DNA from: Gammaproteobacteria bacterium
GTDB taxonomy: Bacteria > Pseudomonadota > Gammaproteobacteria > UBA4575
DNA: 64,000 nt
Reading direction: 5' to 3'
Assembly (NCBI GenBank): GCA_014075255.1
Contig: CP046178.1
Coordinates: 2,126,894-2,190,893 of the forward strand
Shown here piece by piece: positions 55,359 through 64,000 of the stretch. Within the stretch, counting starts at the first letter, position 1, and every line of letters begins with the position of its first letter. Made by a program: the position numbers and the translations under genes. The notes under the pieces are model-generated. The model was not told the DNA's origin. It ran no database searches and worked only from the letters and a program-made list of their open reading frames with translations.

Positions 55359-56171
55359 TTAAAAGACTGAAGAGCTTAATTCATTCACTGCAGTAAGCAT
55401 CTCTGCATCATCAGTAAGTGCTTGGGAAATGCAGCTCGAGCATGCAGTTACAGGATTAACACCCGTTACAATTAATTTTCCTGCATGTACTAATAAGCGT
55501 GTGCTAGCACCTTCATCTAAACCACTGCCTTTCAAGTTACGAGTCATCTGTGCAAACTTTACTAAAAGTTTGGCAGTATTTGCATCGACTCCGGTTTCCT
55601 TTTCTACAATCTTTTGCTCGGTGGTGGAACCGGGGTAGTCAAATTCCAATGCCACAAAGCGTTGTCGTGTACTTTGTTTCAAATCTTTCAATACACTTTG
55701 ATAGCCAGGGTTGTAGGAGATCGCCATACAAAATTCTTTTGGTGCTTCTAACAATTCGCCAAGTTTTTCCATCGGTAATACCCGTCTATCATCACATAGA
55801 GGATGGATAACTACAGTAGTGTCTTTGCGCGCTTCGACAACTTCATCGAGATAACAAATGCTTCCTGCTCGTACCGAACGTGCAAGTGGGCCATCGACCC
55901 ATATCGTTTCACCACCAGTAACTAGATAACGGCCAACCAGATCGGATGCGGTAAGGTCATCATGGCAAGAGACGGTAATAAGAGGGCGCTTGGTTTTCCA
56001 GCCCATGTATTCCATGAAACGAGTTTTGCCACAGCCTGTGGGCCCTTTTAGCAGTACGGGTAGTTGATTTGCATACGCTGCTTCAAACACCGCAATTTCA
56101 TCCCCTACAGGTTCGTAATAAGGCTCTTCTTCTACGAAATATTCTTCCGGTTTGTATGACTTGGCTTGCAT
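55359..56171 (-). CDS. CbbQ/NirQ/NorQ family AAA+ ATPase
   Basis: 270 residues. The Walker A is GPTGCGKT (43-50), Walker B ICYLDE (105-110). The CbbQ-type elements VSCHDDLTASDLVGRYLVTGGETIWVDGPL and SYNPGYQSVLKDLKQSTRQRFVAL are present. Such ATPases activate RuBisCO (CbbQ), denitrification enzymes or gas vesicles. No cbbLS, cbbO or nor genes are adjacent; the apr operon lies divergently next to it. The partner is unknown. Confidence 0.9.
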   Translation of the reverse strand: MQAKSYKPEEYFVEEEPYYEPVGDEIAVFEAAYANQLPVLLKGPTGCGKTRFMEYMGWKTKRPLITVSCHDDLTASDLVGRYLVTGGETIWVDGPLARSVRAGSICYLDEVVEARKDTTVVIHPLCDDRRVLPMEKLGELLEAPKEFCMAISYNPGYQSVLKDLKQSTRQRFVALEFDYPGSTTEQKIVEKETGVDANTAKLLVKFAQMTRNLKGSGLDEGASTRLLVHAGKLIVTGVNPVTACSSCISQALTDDAEMLTAVNELSSSVF

Positions 56172-56673
56172 TTTAATTTAGCTATTAGGATGTAATTTTG
56201 ACCCTACTGGGTATCAAACTATGGCGCAAGCATCTAGCAATTGATGTTGGTAAAAAAGTTGCTAGAACTATTCGCTAAAGTGATTACGACACACGAAATC
56301 ATTTAAATAGTAGGTGAAGTGGTGGCTGTACGATATTTGATGGATCTGAATAATGCTAATAATGACGTTTCTGATAGGTTGTGTTAATGGCGATATTCAG
56401 TTCGGAAAATACTTATGGTTGTAATCAATAAATTTATACTAAGGACATAGAAGCGTTTCCTTAGGCACATGCTGAGTAACATTGTTATAACTAATAGTTT
56501 CGATTCGGAATCCCTATAAACACCAGTGTATATAGCCATATAATTTAAATTAGTTATTTAATACAGCTATAAGAATACTAAACGAATATCACTTTTTATT
56601 TGTTGAATTGTTACGGAATAGCTAGCAAACTTCCCGATCATTAAAAAATTAACTTAAGCGGATTTCCTAAACA
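56172..56673. other. Intergenic region upstream of aprMBA
   Basis: 502 bp between the divergent CbbQ-like and aprM genes. AT-rich. It must carry both promoters. I see no clear operator, repeat of the palindrome family or convincing ORF. Confidence 0.6.
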
Positions 56674-57519
56674 ATGTTCTCAACAAACCCCTTTGCCGAA
56701 CTCTCTGCATTAATTTCGCCTTCAATCATTCAGGGGTACATCGTACTCATGGTTATTATGGTTATCGGCGGCACAATTCTCGACATGTTGCATAAAAAGA
56801 GTGCTCAGTACTTTTTTGAAAATGCTGAAAAAGCAAAAAAGAATGCTAAGCGAACTTTAGGCAGTGGAGAAAAGGTTTCAATGGCCGTATCTACAGTGAC
56901 GAGTGAGGTTTTAACCTCGTCCGAATTTGCAAGCACAACTCGTCGCCTATCTCATCTGCTGACCATGTATGGTTTTATTACCATTGTCGTATCAACGGCT
57001 GTGTTGGTGTTCAACTACCCTACGGATAGCGCTGCTGGTATATGGCCTGTTGTTTGGCATATTGGTGCAATCATGCTGTGTTTGGGTGGTTACTGGTTCT
57101 GGTTCTTCATCCGTGTAGATGTCTCTTCTGAAGGTGTGAAGTGGTACAACTTCAATGGTCGCGGCGACATTTTCATCGTCTCTCTGATCACCATGGCTAC
57201 TTTCGCATTGCTATGGTCTGGCACACTGGCCAGCGGCGGTTTACTGAATATGATTTTCCTCGTGCTGTTCATTGTATGTAGCACAATGCTGTTCTGCTCT
57301 GTTTTTTGGTCCAAGTTTGCTCACATGTTCTTCAAGCCAGCAGCGGCTTACCAAAAGAAACTCATTAAGGCAGACGGTTCATATGAGAATCTGCCTGAAT
57401 TAGGAGAGCTTACGGATCCTGACTTACAAGCAAAATTCCCGGATATCCCAGAATATATGGGTGACAACCCACCCAACATGGGCGAAGGAATCAAGCGTGA
57501 AGCCCCAAGCCATTATTAA
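56674..57519 (+). CDS. aprM: APS reductase membrane anchor AprM
   Basis: 281 residues with about five or six membrane segments (near 18-40, 92-112, 124-146, 165-185, 192-212). It has STTRRLSHLLTMYGFITIVVSTAVLVFNYPT, WHIGAIMLCLGGYWFWFFIRVD and a C-terminal soluble part (KLIKADGSYENLPELGEL). Together with AprBA it links sulfite oxidation to the membrane quinone pool in one lineage of sulfur oxidizers. It is the first gene of the operon, 36 bp before aprB. Confidence 0.95.
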   Translation: MFSTNPFAELSALISPSIIQGYIVLMVIMVIGGTILDMLHKKSAQYFFENAEKAKKNAKRTLGSGEKVSMAVSTVTSEVLTSSEFASTTRRLSHLLTMYGFITIVVSTAVLVFNYPTDSAAGIWPVVWHIGAIMLCLGGYWFWFFIRVDVSSEGVKWYNFNGRGDIFIVSLITMATFALLWSGTLASGGLLNMIFLVLFIVCSTMLFCSVFWSKFAHMFFKPAAAYQKKLIKADGSYENLPELGELTDPDLQAKFPDIPEYMGDNPPNMGEGIKREAPSHY

Positions 57520-57555
57520 TAATTATCAGTAACTGAATCTTAGAGAGAAAAAATT

Positions 57556-58038
57556 ATGCCTACATTTGTATATATGACGCGCTGCGATGGTTGTGGACAC
57601 TGCGTTGATATCTGTCCTTCAGATATCATGCATATCGATACCACTACTCGACGTGCTTATAACATTGAGCCAAACATGTGCTGGGAATGTTATTCCTGTG
57701 TTAAGGCTTGTCCTCACAACGCGATTGATGTTCGTGGTTATGCCGACTTTGCTCCACTGGGCCACTCGGTACGAGTAATCCGTGATGAGGAAAAAGGTGT
57801 TATTGCCTGGCGCATTAAATCTCGCAACGGTAAAAAAGATATGAACCTGTTAGCGCCTATCACCACAAAGCCTTGGGGAACAGCCATCCCAGAATTGGCG
57901 AATGAGTCAGCTCCAAGTCAGGAAATGTGTGACAGTCAATTACTTTTCAATGAGCCAAAATATGTTCGCATGGACGACGGTGGTCTGAACACGCTTGAGT
58001 CTAACGGTTTAGAGATAAAAGCAGGGGTTTACTACTAA
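57556..58038 (+). CDS. aprB: adenylylsulfate reductase beta subunit
   Basis: 160 residues. Two [4Fe-4S] ferredoxin motifs, C10-x2-C13-x2-C16-x3-C20 and C42-x2-C45-x2-C48-x3-C52, are followed by a C-terminal tail wrapping AprA. AprB passes electrons between AprA's FAD and the membrane. GAGAG lies before the ATG, and its stop overlaps the aprA start. Confidence 0.97.
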   Translation: MPTFVYMTRCDGCGHCVDICPSDIMHIDTTTRRAYNIEPNMCWECYSCVKACPHNAIDVRGYADFAPLGHSVRVIRDEEKGVIAWRIKSRNGKKDMNLLAPITTKPWGTAIPELANESAPSQEMCDSQLLFNEPKYVRMDDGGLNTLESNGLEIKAGVYY

Positions 58039-59924
58039 TGGGTTACAAAACTATTGTTGAAGACAACATTGATGTTCTGGTAGCGGGCGCCGGCATGGCA
58101 GGTACGGGTGCGGCTTTTGAAGCACGTTACTGGGGGCACAATAAGAAGATTGTCATTGCAGAGAAGGCTAATATCGATCGTTCCGGTGCGGTTGCACAGG
58201 GGCTCTACGCAATAAACACCTACATGGGAACCCGTTTTGGTGAAAACAATCCTGAGGATCACGTTCGTTATGCGCGTATCGACCTGATGGGGATGGTTCG
58301 TGAAGACTTGCTGTTTGATATGGCACGTCACGTAGATTCAGCGGTTCACCAATTCGAAGAATGGGGTCTGCCGATAATGCGTGATCCTAAGACCGGTTCA
58401 TATTTACGTGAAGGGCGATGGCAGATTATGATTCACGGTGAGTCTTACAAACCTATCGTCGCGGAAGCCGCCAAGAAATCGGCGGACAAGGTATTCAACC
58501 GTATCTGCGTAACCCATCTGTTGATGGACGATGCAAAAGAAAATCGCGTTGCGGGTGCTGTTGGTTTCAATGTGCGTACCGGTGACTACCACGTATTCAA
58601 ATCCAAAACGGTTATCTGTGCTGCCGGCGGTGCATCAAACATTTATAAGCCACGTTCAGTAGGTGAAGGTGCGGGTCGTGTTTGGTATGCGCCTTGGTCA
58701 TCGGGTTCGGCGTATGGTTTGATGATTAGTGCTGGGGCCAAGATGACACAGATGGAAAACAAAATAGTATTGGCACGTTTCAAAGACGGTTACGGTCCTG
58801 TGGGGGCGTACTTCCTCCACCTTAAAACCTACACACAGAATGGTCTTGGTGAAGAGTATGAATCAAAGTGGTGGCCACAACTTCAAGAGATGGTAGGTAA
58901 GGAATACTTGGATCCGGAGCTTGCACATGCAACCCATCGACCTATTCCGACCTGTCTACGTAATCATTGTATTATTTCTGAAGTAAATGCGGGTCGTGGT
59001 CCGATACACATGGTGACCATGGAAGCGTTCCAAGATCCTCATCTTGAAGAGATCGGTTGGCACAATTTCTTGGGTATGACAGTGGGTCAGGCGGTACTTT
59101 GGGCGGCGACTGACGTAGACCCTAAGTACGAAAATCCTGAGCTAACCACTTCAGAGCCATACGTTATGGGTTCTCACGCTACCGGTTGCGGTGCATGGGT
59201 TTCAGGTCCAGAAGATGTGTCACCGGAAGAATACTTCTGGGGCTACAACCGTATGACGACAATCGAAGGTTTGTTCGGTGCAGGTGATGCTGCCGGTGGT
59301 ACACCACATGCATTCTCATCCGGTTCCTTTACTGAAGGTCGCCTAGCTGCCAAGGCAGCCTGCTTGTACATCGACGATGGTAAAGCAGAAGGTATCCAAG
59401 TTTCTCAACAGCAGATTGAAAAGCGCGGGAAAGAAATTTTCAAGCCGATGGAACATTACACGGTTAACCGCAACGAGATTACTGCGGGTGATGTTAACCC
59501 TAATTACATCAACCCACGTCAGGGTCTTGATCGCTTGCAGAAGCTGATGGACGAATACGGTGGTGGTGTAACGGTTAGCTACATGACCAACGAAAAGTTA
59601 CTCAACATTGGTCTTAAGAAGATGAAGGCGCTTGAGGAAGATCTTGAGAAGATTGCAGCAGAGAATATTCATGAACTACTTCGTGCATGGGAACTGAAGC
59701 ATCGTACTCTTGCCTCTGAGGCCGTCTTGCAACACACGTTATTCCGTAAGGAAACCCGTTGGCCTGGATACTACTACCGTGGCGATTTCATGAAAGTGGA
59801 TGATGCTAACTGGCATGTACTAACTGTTTCTCGACGTGACCCAGAAACTGGTGAGTACACTATGGAAAAAGCACCTTGTTATCACCTCGTAGGTGATGAA
59901 GAGAAAAAGGCTGCTGCTGCATAA
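58038..59924 (+). CDS. aprA: adenylylsulfate reductase alpha subunit
   Basis: 628 residues, normal AprA length. It has the FAD loop VLVAGAGMAGTGAAFEARYWG, ANIDRSGAVAQGLYAINTYMGTR, the substrate region HRPIPTCLRNHCI, and GLFGAGDAAGGTPHAFSSGSF. In sulfur oxidizers it joins sulfite and AMP to give APS, with electrons to AprB. It overlaps aprB by 1 bp. A strong terminator follows about 60 bp later. Confidence 0.98.
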   Translation: MGYKTIVEDNIDVLVAGAGMAGTGAAFEARYWGHNKKIVIAEKANIDRSGAVAQGLYAINTYMGTRFGENNPEDHVRYARIDLMGMVREDLLFDMARHVDSAVHQFEEWGLPIMRDPKTGSYLREGRWQIMIHGESYKPIVAEAAKKSADKVFNRICVTHLLMDDAKENRVAGAVGFNVRTGDYHVFKSKTVICAAGGASNIYKPRSVGEGAGRVWYAPWSSGSAYGLMISAGAKMTQMENKIVLARFKDGYGPVGAYFLHLKTYTQNGLGEEYESKWWPQLQEMVGKEYLDPELAHATHRPIPTCLRNHCIISEVNAGRGPIHMVTMEAFQDPHLEEIGWHNFLGMTVGQAVLWAATDVDPKYENPELTTSEPYVMGSHATGCGAWVSGPEDVSPEEYFWGYNRMTTIEGLFGAGDAAGGTPHAFSSGSFTEGRLAAKAACLYIDDGKAEGIQVSQQQIEKRGKEIFKPMEHYTVNRNEITAGDVNPNYINPRQGLDRLQKLMDEYGGGVTVSYMTNEKLLNIGLKKMKALEEDLEKIAAENIHELLRAWELKHRTLASEAVLQHTLFRKETRWPGYYYRGDFMKVDDANWHVLTVSRRDPETGEYTMEKAPCYHLVGDEEKKAAAA

Positions 59925-59981
59925 TAAGTCTTGAAGATAAGGGTTCACCCATCTTGGTGGTCCCTTACACTTCAGCGATTT

Positions 59982-60024
59982 AACTAAAAAAGATCAACAG
60001 TTATGCTGTTGGTCTTTTTTAGTT
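59982..60024. terminator. bidirectional terminator after aprMBA
   Basis: AACTAAAAAAGATCAACAG, loop TTATG, CTGTTGGTCTTTTTTAGTT: 18 of 19 paired, with A- and T-runs on both strands. Confidence 0.95.
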
Positions 60025-60066
60025 AAAGCTCAATCAAAATTGTAATCACATACAGCGTAGACTTTC

Positions 60067-60417
60067 ATGAACATTATTGAAAAAACAGAAGACGAAATCC
60101 TCGAAATTGCGCACCCGATGTGGGACGACCTCATCAAGCATTCCAACGCAGGCGAATATGGCAAGTTTATACGTAAGTTTTCCTATGATTTACTGCTTGG
60201 CCTAAATGAAGTTGAAGTCGGCAAACAGTTTGCCAAAAGTGATCTGACCAGAAACTTAAATACAGAGTATGACTATCTTGGTCTTATTCGTCGCGGTGAG
60301 CATGTGACGGTTTTATATCGCGTGACGAGTAGCAAGAAAGAAGGTGAATGGCTTGGGCGTCTTGTGCTGGGCTATGAGAAAGGTGAAATAAAAATTTTTG
60401 GTGCATCGGTTTTCTGA
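60067..60417 (+). CDS. small cytoplasmic protein next to apr operon
   Basis: 116 residues. An N-terminal helix (EIAHPMWDDLIKHSNAGEYGKFIRKFS) and then strands reading YDYLGLIRRGEHVTVLYRVTSSKKEGEWLGRLVLGYEKGEI. The order looks like the NTF2 fold, but I do not recognise the family. It is the first gene of the run after the apr terminator. Confidence 0.62.
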   Translation: MNIIEKTEDEILEIAHPMWDDLIKHSNAGEYGKFIRKFSYDLLLGLNEVEVGKQFAKSDLTRNLNTEYDYLGLIRRGEHVTVLYRVTSSKKEGEWLGRLVLGYEKGEIKIFGASVF

Positions 60418-60506
60418 ATATTTAAAAAGAAGCTCTGATTTAATCAGAGGTACCTTAACGGAATTAACTTTATTTCTTTTGCGAAAAACGGCATGAAAAT
60501 ACCAAC

Positions 60507-61046
60507 ATGAATGAAATAATTAAACAGCTTGTCAAAGAAGGAAAGTTTGTTGAGTTGACATACAAAGTCATCGATTCTAAATCTGAGGCTATTCTAACCA
60601 GAGTCGAGTTCCCTATTGGCTATATCCATGGAGTTACTGAAGCTCTCGCACCACAAGTGACTGCAGAACTGGAAGGCAAAGCGGTCGGAGACGTGATTGA
60701 CGTACCTATCGACTGCAATAAGTTGTATGGGCCGAGAGATGAAACTTTAGTGTTTACTGACCATATTGATAATGTCCCTGAAGAGTATCGTGAAGTTGGG
60801 ATGTCGATACTGATGGAAAAAGAAGACGGCACCACTAAAAGTTTTCTGGTGACTCGTGTCGATGAAAAGTCGGTTACCATTGATGGTAATAATCCACTCT
60901 GTGAGCGAGAGGTTATTTTCAAACTTGAAATATTAACGGTGCGCGATGCGACCGATGAAGAAATTGAAGCGGGTGGTCCTGTCGATGCTGAACCTGATAT
61001 CAGTGAGATCGTAGGATCAGATCAAAAAGTACAACCAATAAATTAG
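60507..61046 (+). CDS. SlyD-like FKBP-type prolyl isomerase
   Basis: 179 residues. It has an FKBP half (VELTYKVIDSKSEAILTRVEFPIGYIHG), an insert domain (KLYGPRDETLVFTD), and TIDGNNPLCEREVIFKLEILTVRDATDEEI, the SlyD return strand. The His/Cys-rich metal tail of E. coli SlyD is missing. It probably catalyses prolyl isomerisation or acts as a chaperone. Confidence 0.85.
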   Translation: MNEIIKQLVKEGKFVELTYKVIDSKSEAILTRVEFPIGYIHGVTEALAPQVTAELEGKAVGDVIDVPIDCNKLYGPRDETLVFTDHIDNVPEEYREVGMSILMEKEDGTTKSFLVTRVDEKSVTIDGNNPLCEREVIFKLEILTVRDATDEEIEAGGPVDAEPDISEIVGSDQKVQPIN

Positions 61047-61116
61047 ATTCTAGAATCTAATTTTAGTTTCTGGTTTCTTAAATAAGTTAGTAATGTTGAT
61101 CTGACGGAGAAACGCT

Positions 61117-62226
61117 TTGCCGCAAAACTTGTTTGCCGAAACGCTGTTAACCCCAGGCCTGGGCGTGCCGATGGCTTGGCGGTATCAAAATAAAGCACAG
61201 CATCTGGTTGACCTACTTGATAGCGATTCACCGGTGCGTGGCGCGCTTTCTCAAGCGATTGATCGTTATGGGGATACTTTCTTTGAGTTATCCGCTAACA
61301 AAGAATCACTGATTGAGTGGGCTAATTCCCAAGTTACTTTGCAAGACGCTGCTGATGTTCGTGAATTACGCCTTGGTGGTGCACATGTATTCCAACAAGC
61401 CATCGAGTTGTTCCAGGGAATGCAAATGATGGTCGAAAAAGAAGACGACCCTGTTAAGTGGTCTGCTGTTCACCACAACATTGGTGATGTGATGGGTTTC
61501 ATCGGGCAACGTAGTGGTAGCTCACACTTTCTTGAGCAAGCCGCTATGTCGTATGAACAGGCATTGGAAGCGCGTACTTTTGAAGAGACTCCATTCGAGT
61601 GGGCAAGCACTCAATATAACCTTGGGTTTGTCATGCAAACACTCGGTCAACTTGAGGATGACCTCAATATCTTAAAGCAGGCAGGAGAAACCTATAAACA
61701 AGCTTCTACTGCCTTGAAAAGAGATGAGTACCCAGAGGATTGGGCCACTGCGTTGTGTAGTGTTGGCAATGTGCTGTGTTTGCTGGGCATGCATCGCAGA
61801 GGGCCGCGCACCTTGGAGCAGGCGGTGGTGGTGATGCGTAATGCTATGGCTGAGCGCACGCCTGATAAATCTGCTTATGGTTGGGCCATCACACAAAACA
61901 ACCTGGCCGCAGCATTACAGGCATTGGGTACACATGAAGAAGACATTCCATCGCTTGAGGAATCGATTCCCATTTATGATGCAACCTTAAAGGCATTACC
62001 AAAAGATGAAGTGCCGATGATGTGGGCCATGGTATCCGCGAATCGTGCTTCTGCAATGCTCGCACTTGCAGCGGAGTCAGATTATGTCGACATGGCATTA
62101 AAGGCAGCATCTGAATTTGATAAGGTAGCTGAATTGTTTGCTAGTGCAGATTTGAATCGTTATCAGCAATTGGCTGAAGAACGAAGAGATCAATCTAAAC
62201 AGTTAGTAAAATTACTTCAGGTGTAA
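61117..62226 (+). CDS. TPR-repeat protein
   Basis: 369 residues from TTG 61117 with GGAGA upstream; the ATG at 61093 is followed by a stop. At least four TPR-like repeats (about 90-330) recur with the pattern PxxWAxxxxNLGxxxxxLG, e.g. PFEWASTQYNLGFVMQTLGQ, YPEDWATALCSVGNVLCLLGM, SAYGWAITQNNLAAALQALGT. No signal peptide. It may scaffold partners encoded nearby. Confidence 0.85.
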   Translation: MPQNLFAETLLTPGLGVPMAWRYQNKAQHLVDLLDSDSPVRGALSQAIDRYGDTFFELSANKESLIEWANSQVTLQDAADVRELRLGGAHVFQQAIELFQGMQMMVEKEDDPVKWSAVHHNIGDVMGFIGQRSGSSHFLEQAAMSYEQALEARTFEETPFEWASTQYNLGFVMQTLGQLEDDLNILKQAGETYKQASTALKRDEYPEDWATALCSVGNVLCLLGMHRRGPRTLEQAVVVMRNAMAERTPDKSAYGWAITQNNLAAALQALGTHEEDIPSLEESIPIYDATLKALPKDEVPMMWAMVSANRASAMLALAAESDYVDMALKAASEFDKVAELFASADLNRYQQLAEERRDQSKQLVKLLQV

Positions 62227-62400
62227 TTTATGAATACGAACGTCCCTGAAGTGAGAATACAAATGATGTGGTAGAGCTTTCATAACTCAACACCAGAACA
62301 GTGGGAGCGCTGTATTATTCGTAGACATAAATCCTAGCCAGACACTGAAACCAGAATTTGTAGCCAAAAAACCGTAATTAGAAACGAGAGGAAATTCTTC

Positions 62401-62727
62401 ATGCCACAATACATTTTCATTTATCTTGGGGGTGATTACCCTGACAACCCTGAAGATGGTAAGAAACACTTTGAGCAATACCAGGGATGGTTATCCGCAT
62501 TAGGTGATGCCGTGGTGAGTCCTGCCATACCTTTTAAGGACACCCATACCGTGCATCCTGATGGCAAGATAGAGTTAGGAACGACCACAATGATGTCAGG
62601 TATGAGCATCCTAAAGTTTGAATCAATGCAGGCAGCACTTGAAGCCGCAAAATCCTGTCCGTTCCGGGACATTAACGGCACACTTGAAGTCTCAGAAATG
62701 AGAGAAATGTCTGACTCTGGTAGTTAG
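62401..62727 (+). CDS. YCII-related protein
   Basis: 108 residues. A ferredoxin-like pattern of the YCII type: YIFIYLGGDYPDNPEDGKKH, HFEQYQGWLSALGDAVV, and CPFRDINGTLEVSEM. Such domains bind small ligands; function unknown. It is separate from the TPR gene by 174 bp. Confidence 0.8.
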   Translation: MPQYIFIYLGGDYPDNPEDGKKHFEQYQGWLSALGDAVVSPAIPFKDTHTVHPDGKIELGTTTMMSGMSILKFESMQAALEAAKSCPFRDINGTLEVSEMREMSDSGS

Positions 62728-62811
62728 GCCAGTTGAGTTAGGCGAATTTAATTAAATAGGTTTTTTGAAGTTGTTTCCATTCGTCTAGCTAAAAACCTGA
62801 AACCATTCAAA

Positions 62812-63126
62812 ATGATTTATAAGTTAATTCAAAAACATTTTTTGTATGGTAGGCGAGAGTTCGAGTTGCGCGGTGATATTGTTAAAATCAAAATCAATAG
62901 CCTGCTGGATGAAAATAAAGACTTTGAAGTTGAATTAGCGATGATCAATCCTGAGCCCATAATCAGTAAATCACGACTGGAATTTCATAGTCGTGTGAAG
63001 TGTAGACCGCTACTTTCCCTGTATTTGAATAAACCCAATGCAAAAGAATTCAACACCTTTGTCGATGCATTGAAATCAAAAGCTAAGATGGAGTTTGATA
63101 CTTTTGCTGGGCTGAACTCTAGTTAA
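62812..63126 (+). CDS. protein of unknown family, short paralogue
   Basis: 104 residues. It has INPEPIISKSRLEFHSRVK and LLSLYLNKPNAKEFNTFVDAL, and ends FDTFAGLNSS. The entire length aligns to the N-terminal half of the gene at 63336 (LNPEPVITRSHLEFLSRVN and LLSLELSRPNVAEFNDFVNTL). A tandem duplication without the C-terminal extension. No known domain recognised. Confidence 0.72.
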   Translation: MIYKLIQKHFLYGRREFELRGDIVKIKINSLLDENKDFEVELAMINPEPIISKSRLEFHSRVKCRPLLSLYLNKPNAKEFNTFVDALKSKAKMEFDTFAGLNSS

Positions 63127-63141
63127 ATTTATTTAAATATA

Positions 63142-63339
63142 ATGTTTAAAAAATACAAAGCTGTAATAGGTGGTAATAAATATGTCATCAAAGAAGATCT
63201 CCCAGAAGTAGGTTGGTACTTATTTGTCTATGAAAATGATATTTGCATCAAAGATTATCTTCAAGAAACATTGGCTATAGCAAAAGAGCAAGCTCAAGAA
63301 GATTGCTCAGTACCAGAGAACGCTTGGGAAGAAATATGA
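63142..63339 (+). CDS. small protein between two paralogues
   Basis: 65 residues: KKYKAVIGGNKYVIKEDLPEVGWYLFVYENDICIKDYLQETLAIAKEQAQEDCSV. The strand-helix pattern suggests a small compact fold. No family recognised. Its stop overlaps the next start by 4 bp (ATGA), so it is coupled to the long paralogue. Confidence 0.7.
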   Translation: MFKKYKAVIGGNKYVIKEDLPEVGWYLFVYENDICIKDYLQETLAIAKEQAQEDCSVPENAWEEI

Positions 63340-63965
63340 GCACCAAACTCACGCAAAAGCACCTACTTAAAGCTACTCATGCATTTGAAATCGTTGAAGA
63401 TCAAGTCAATATCAGTATAAAATCTCGATTTAAACAAGAAACGCATAGTGTTTCGTTGGCAGTGCTCAATCCTGAACCTGTTATCACTCGTTCACATCTG
63501 GAATTCCTGAGTCGTGTGAATGGTGAGGCACTCTTGTCCCTGGAATTATCTCGACCCAACGTGGCCGAATTTAACGACTTTGTGAACACACTTAAGCAAA
63601 GAGCGCTGGAAGAATTCAATTCAATTGCTGGAATTAATGTCGCTGCTAAACCCGCTGCACTTAATGGCAATTTATATGAAGAACCTCCCGAGTTCGATGA
63701 GCTTACGCCTGCAGATATCAGCAAAGCCAAGAAAGTTCATGTTGAAGGAATTGAGAATGCGATTAACATGTTAGAAACGTATGTAAATAATGAAGAAATT
63801 CAACCTCTGTTAACTGCATTAGTTTCACTCAAGCAGGCCCCGCAAGATCACTCAAAGTTGGTTGATGTAGCGACTGTATTTAACGAGCTCGGGTCTAGCC
63901 AAGGTGCAGTACTAACCTATGCGCCCTACATTGGTCTTATGTTGTCAGATGACCCATTTGGGTGA
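63336..63965 (+). CDS. protein of unknown family, long paralogue
   Basis: 209 residues from ATG 63336, chosen because of the ATGA overlap with the previous gene; an upstream reading from 63243 would run across that gene. The first 100 residues match the 104-residue gene upstream. The C-terminal extension (about 120-209) is helical (DISKAKKVHVEGIENAINMLETYVNNEE) with VDVATVFNELGSSQGAVLTYAPYIG. Function unknown. Confidence 0.75.
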   Translation: MSTKLTQKHLLKATHAFEIVEDQVNISIKSRFKQETHSVSLAVLNPEPVITRSHLEFLSRVNGEALLSLELSRPNVAEFNDFVNTLKQRALEEFNSIAGINVAAKPAALNGNLYEEPPEFDELTPADISKAKKVHVEGIENAINMLETYVNNEEIQPLLTALVSLKQAPQDHSKLVDVATVFNELGSSQGAVLTYAPYIGLMLSDDPFG

Positions 63966-63978
63966 GGGTAATTTGGAG

Positions 63979-64000
63979 ATGCCAGACAAAATAAAGGGTA
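63979..64000 (+). CDS. possible start of a further gene, cut by window
   Basis: ATG at 63979 opens a frame reading MPDKIKG to the window edge. GGAG directly abuts it, closer than usual, so this start is uncertain. Confidence 0.25.

Noticed and set aside
62230-62274. 14-codon ORF MNTNVPEVRIQMMW
   Set aside because: Too short to judge; no coupling to the next gene seen.

Overview
The window looks like chromosome of a moderately AT-rich, sulfur-oxidizing gammaproteobacterium. Two things point there. The first is the housekeeping block aroQ-accB-accC-prmA-(zinc-ribbon DUF3426)-dusB. The second is a complete aprM-aprB-aprA operon for adenylylsulfate (APS) reductase with the AprM membrane anchor used by sulfur oxidizers. 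I cannot name the species. No rRNA, tRNA, CRISPR array, integrase or transposase was seen.

Layout. 1-4.6 kb: leftward housekeeping operon. 4.8-9.1 kb: small accessory genes, including a frameshifted msrA, DUF4124, DUF2188-like and two paralogous repeat proteins rich in Glu-His-Ala-Gly-Asp. 9.1-15.2 kb: fatty-acid hydroxylase family protein, dsbD-cutA, fxsA, and groES-groEL behind a perfect CIRCE operator. 15.3-18 kb: VOC protein, EF-hand protein, ArsI-like protein joined to a Cys-tailed ECF sigma factor, ampD. 18.2-21 kb: bpt and gshA. 22-28 kb: a fused oxidoreductase-SelD, a SenB-like glycosyltransferase and a SenA-like enzyme, which together look like a selenoneine (organoselenium) locus. 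29-31 kb: a MotA/MotB-like pair not in a flagellar context. 31-42 kb: a DECR2-like SDR, an RND efflux pump, arsS and a VTT-FAD fusion protein. 42-49.5 kb: SIS isomerase, SixA, kinase-like protein, an NsrR-globin nitric oxide module, ferredoxin reductase and Rieske protein. 49.5-55 kb: small operons with a Fe-S uracil-DNA glycosylase family protein, a lipase, a CAP protein and a broken lipoprotein. 55.4-64 kb: CbbQ-like ATPase, aprMBA, then a run of poorly characterised genes (FKBP, TPR, YCII, a duplicated family).

Three threads run through the window. (1) Selenium and arsenic small-molecule chemistry: SelD fusion, SenA, SenB, ArsS, ArsI-like. (2) Redox and NO defence: MsrA, DsbD, GshA, NsrR-globin. 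(3) Sulfite oxidation by AprAB-AprM.

The most unusual structure is a dispersed family of eight 26-bp imperfect palindromes, with arms TGTCYGCT and AGCRGACA. They occur only around small accessory genes. Read by their asymmetric centre, they sit as inverted pairs around one- or two-gene units, like terminal repeats of gene cassettes. Next to three of them are chains of short hairpins whose arms vary while a TCC(A/T)-type centre recurs. One 36-bp hairpin segment near 7 kb recurs inverted, 35/36 identical, near 45 kb.

Five genes are interrupted. Four of them (msrA, a chalcone-isomerase-like gene, a kinase-like gene, a lipoprotein) each look like loss of one base in or next to a homopolymer. The fifth (DUF4126) has an in-frame TGA. 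Reads must be checked before calling them pseudogenes.
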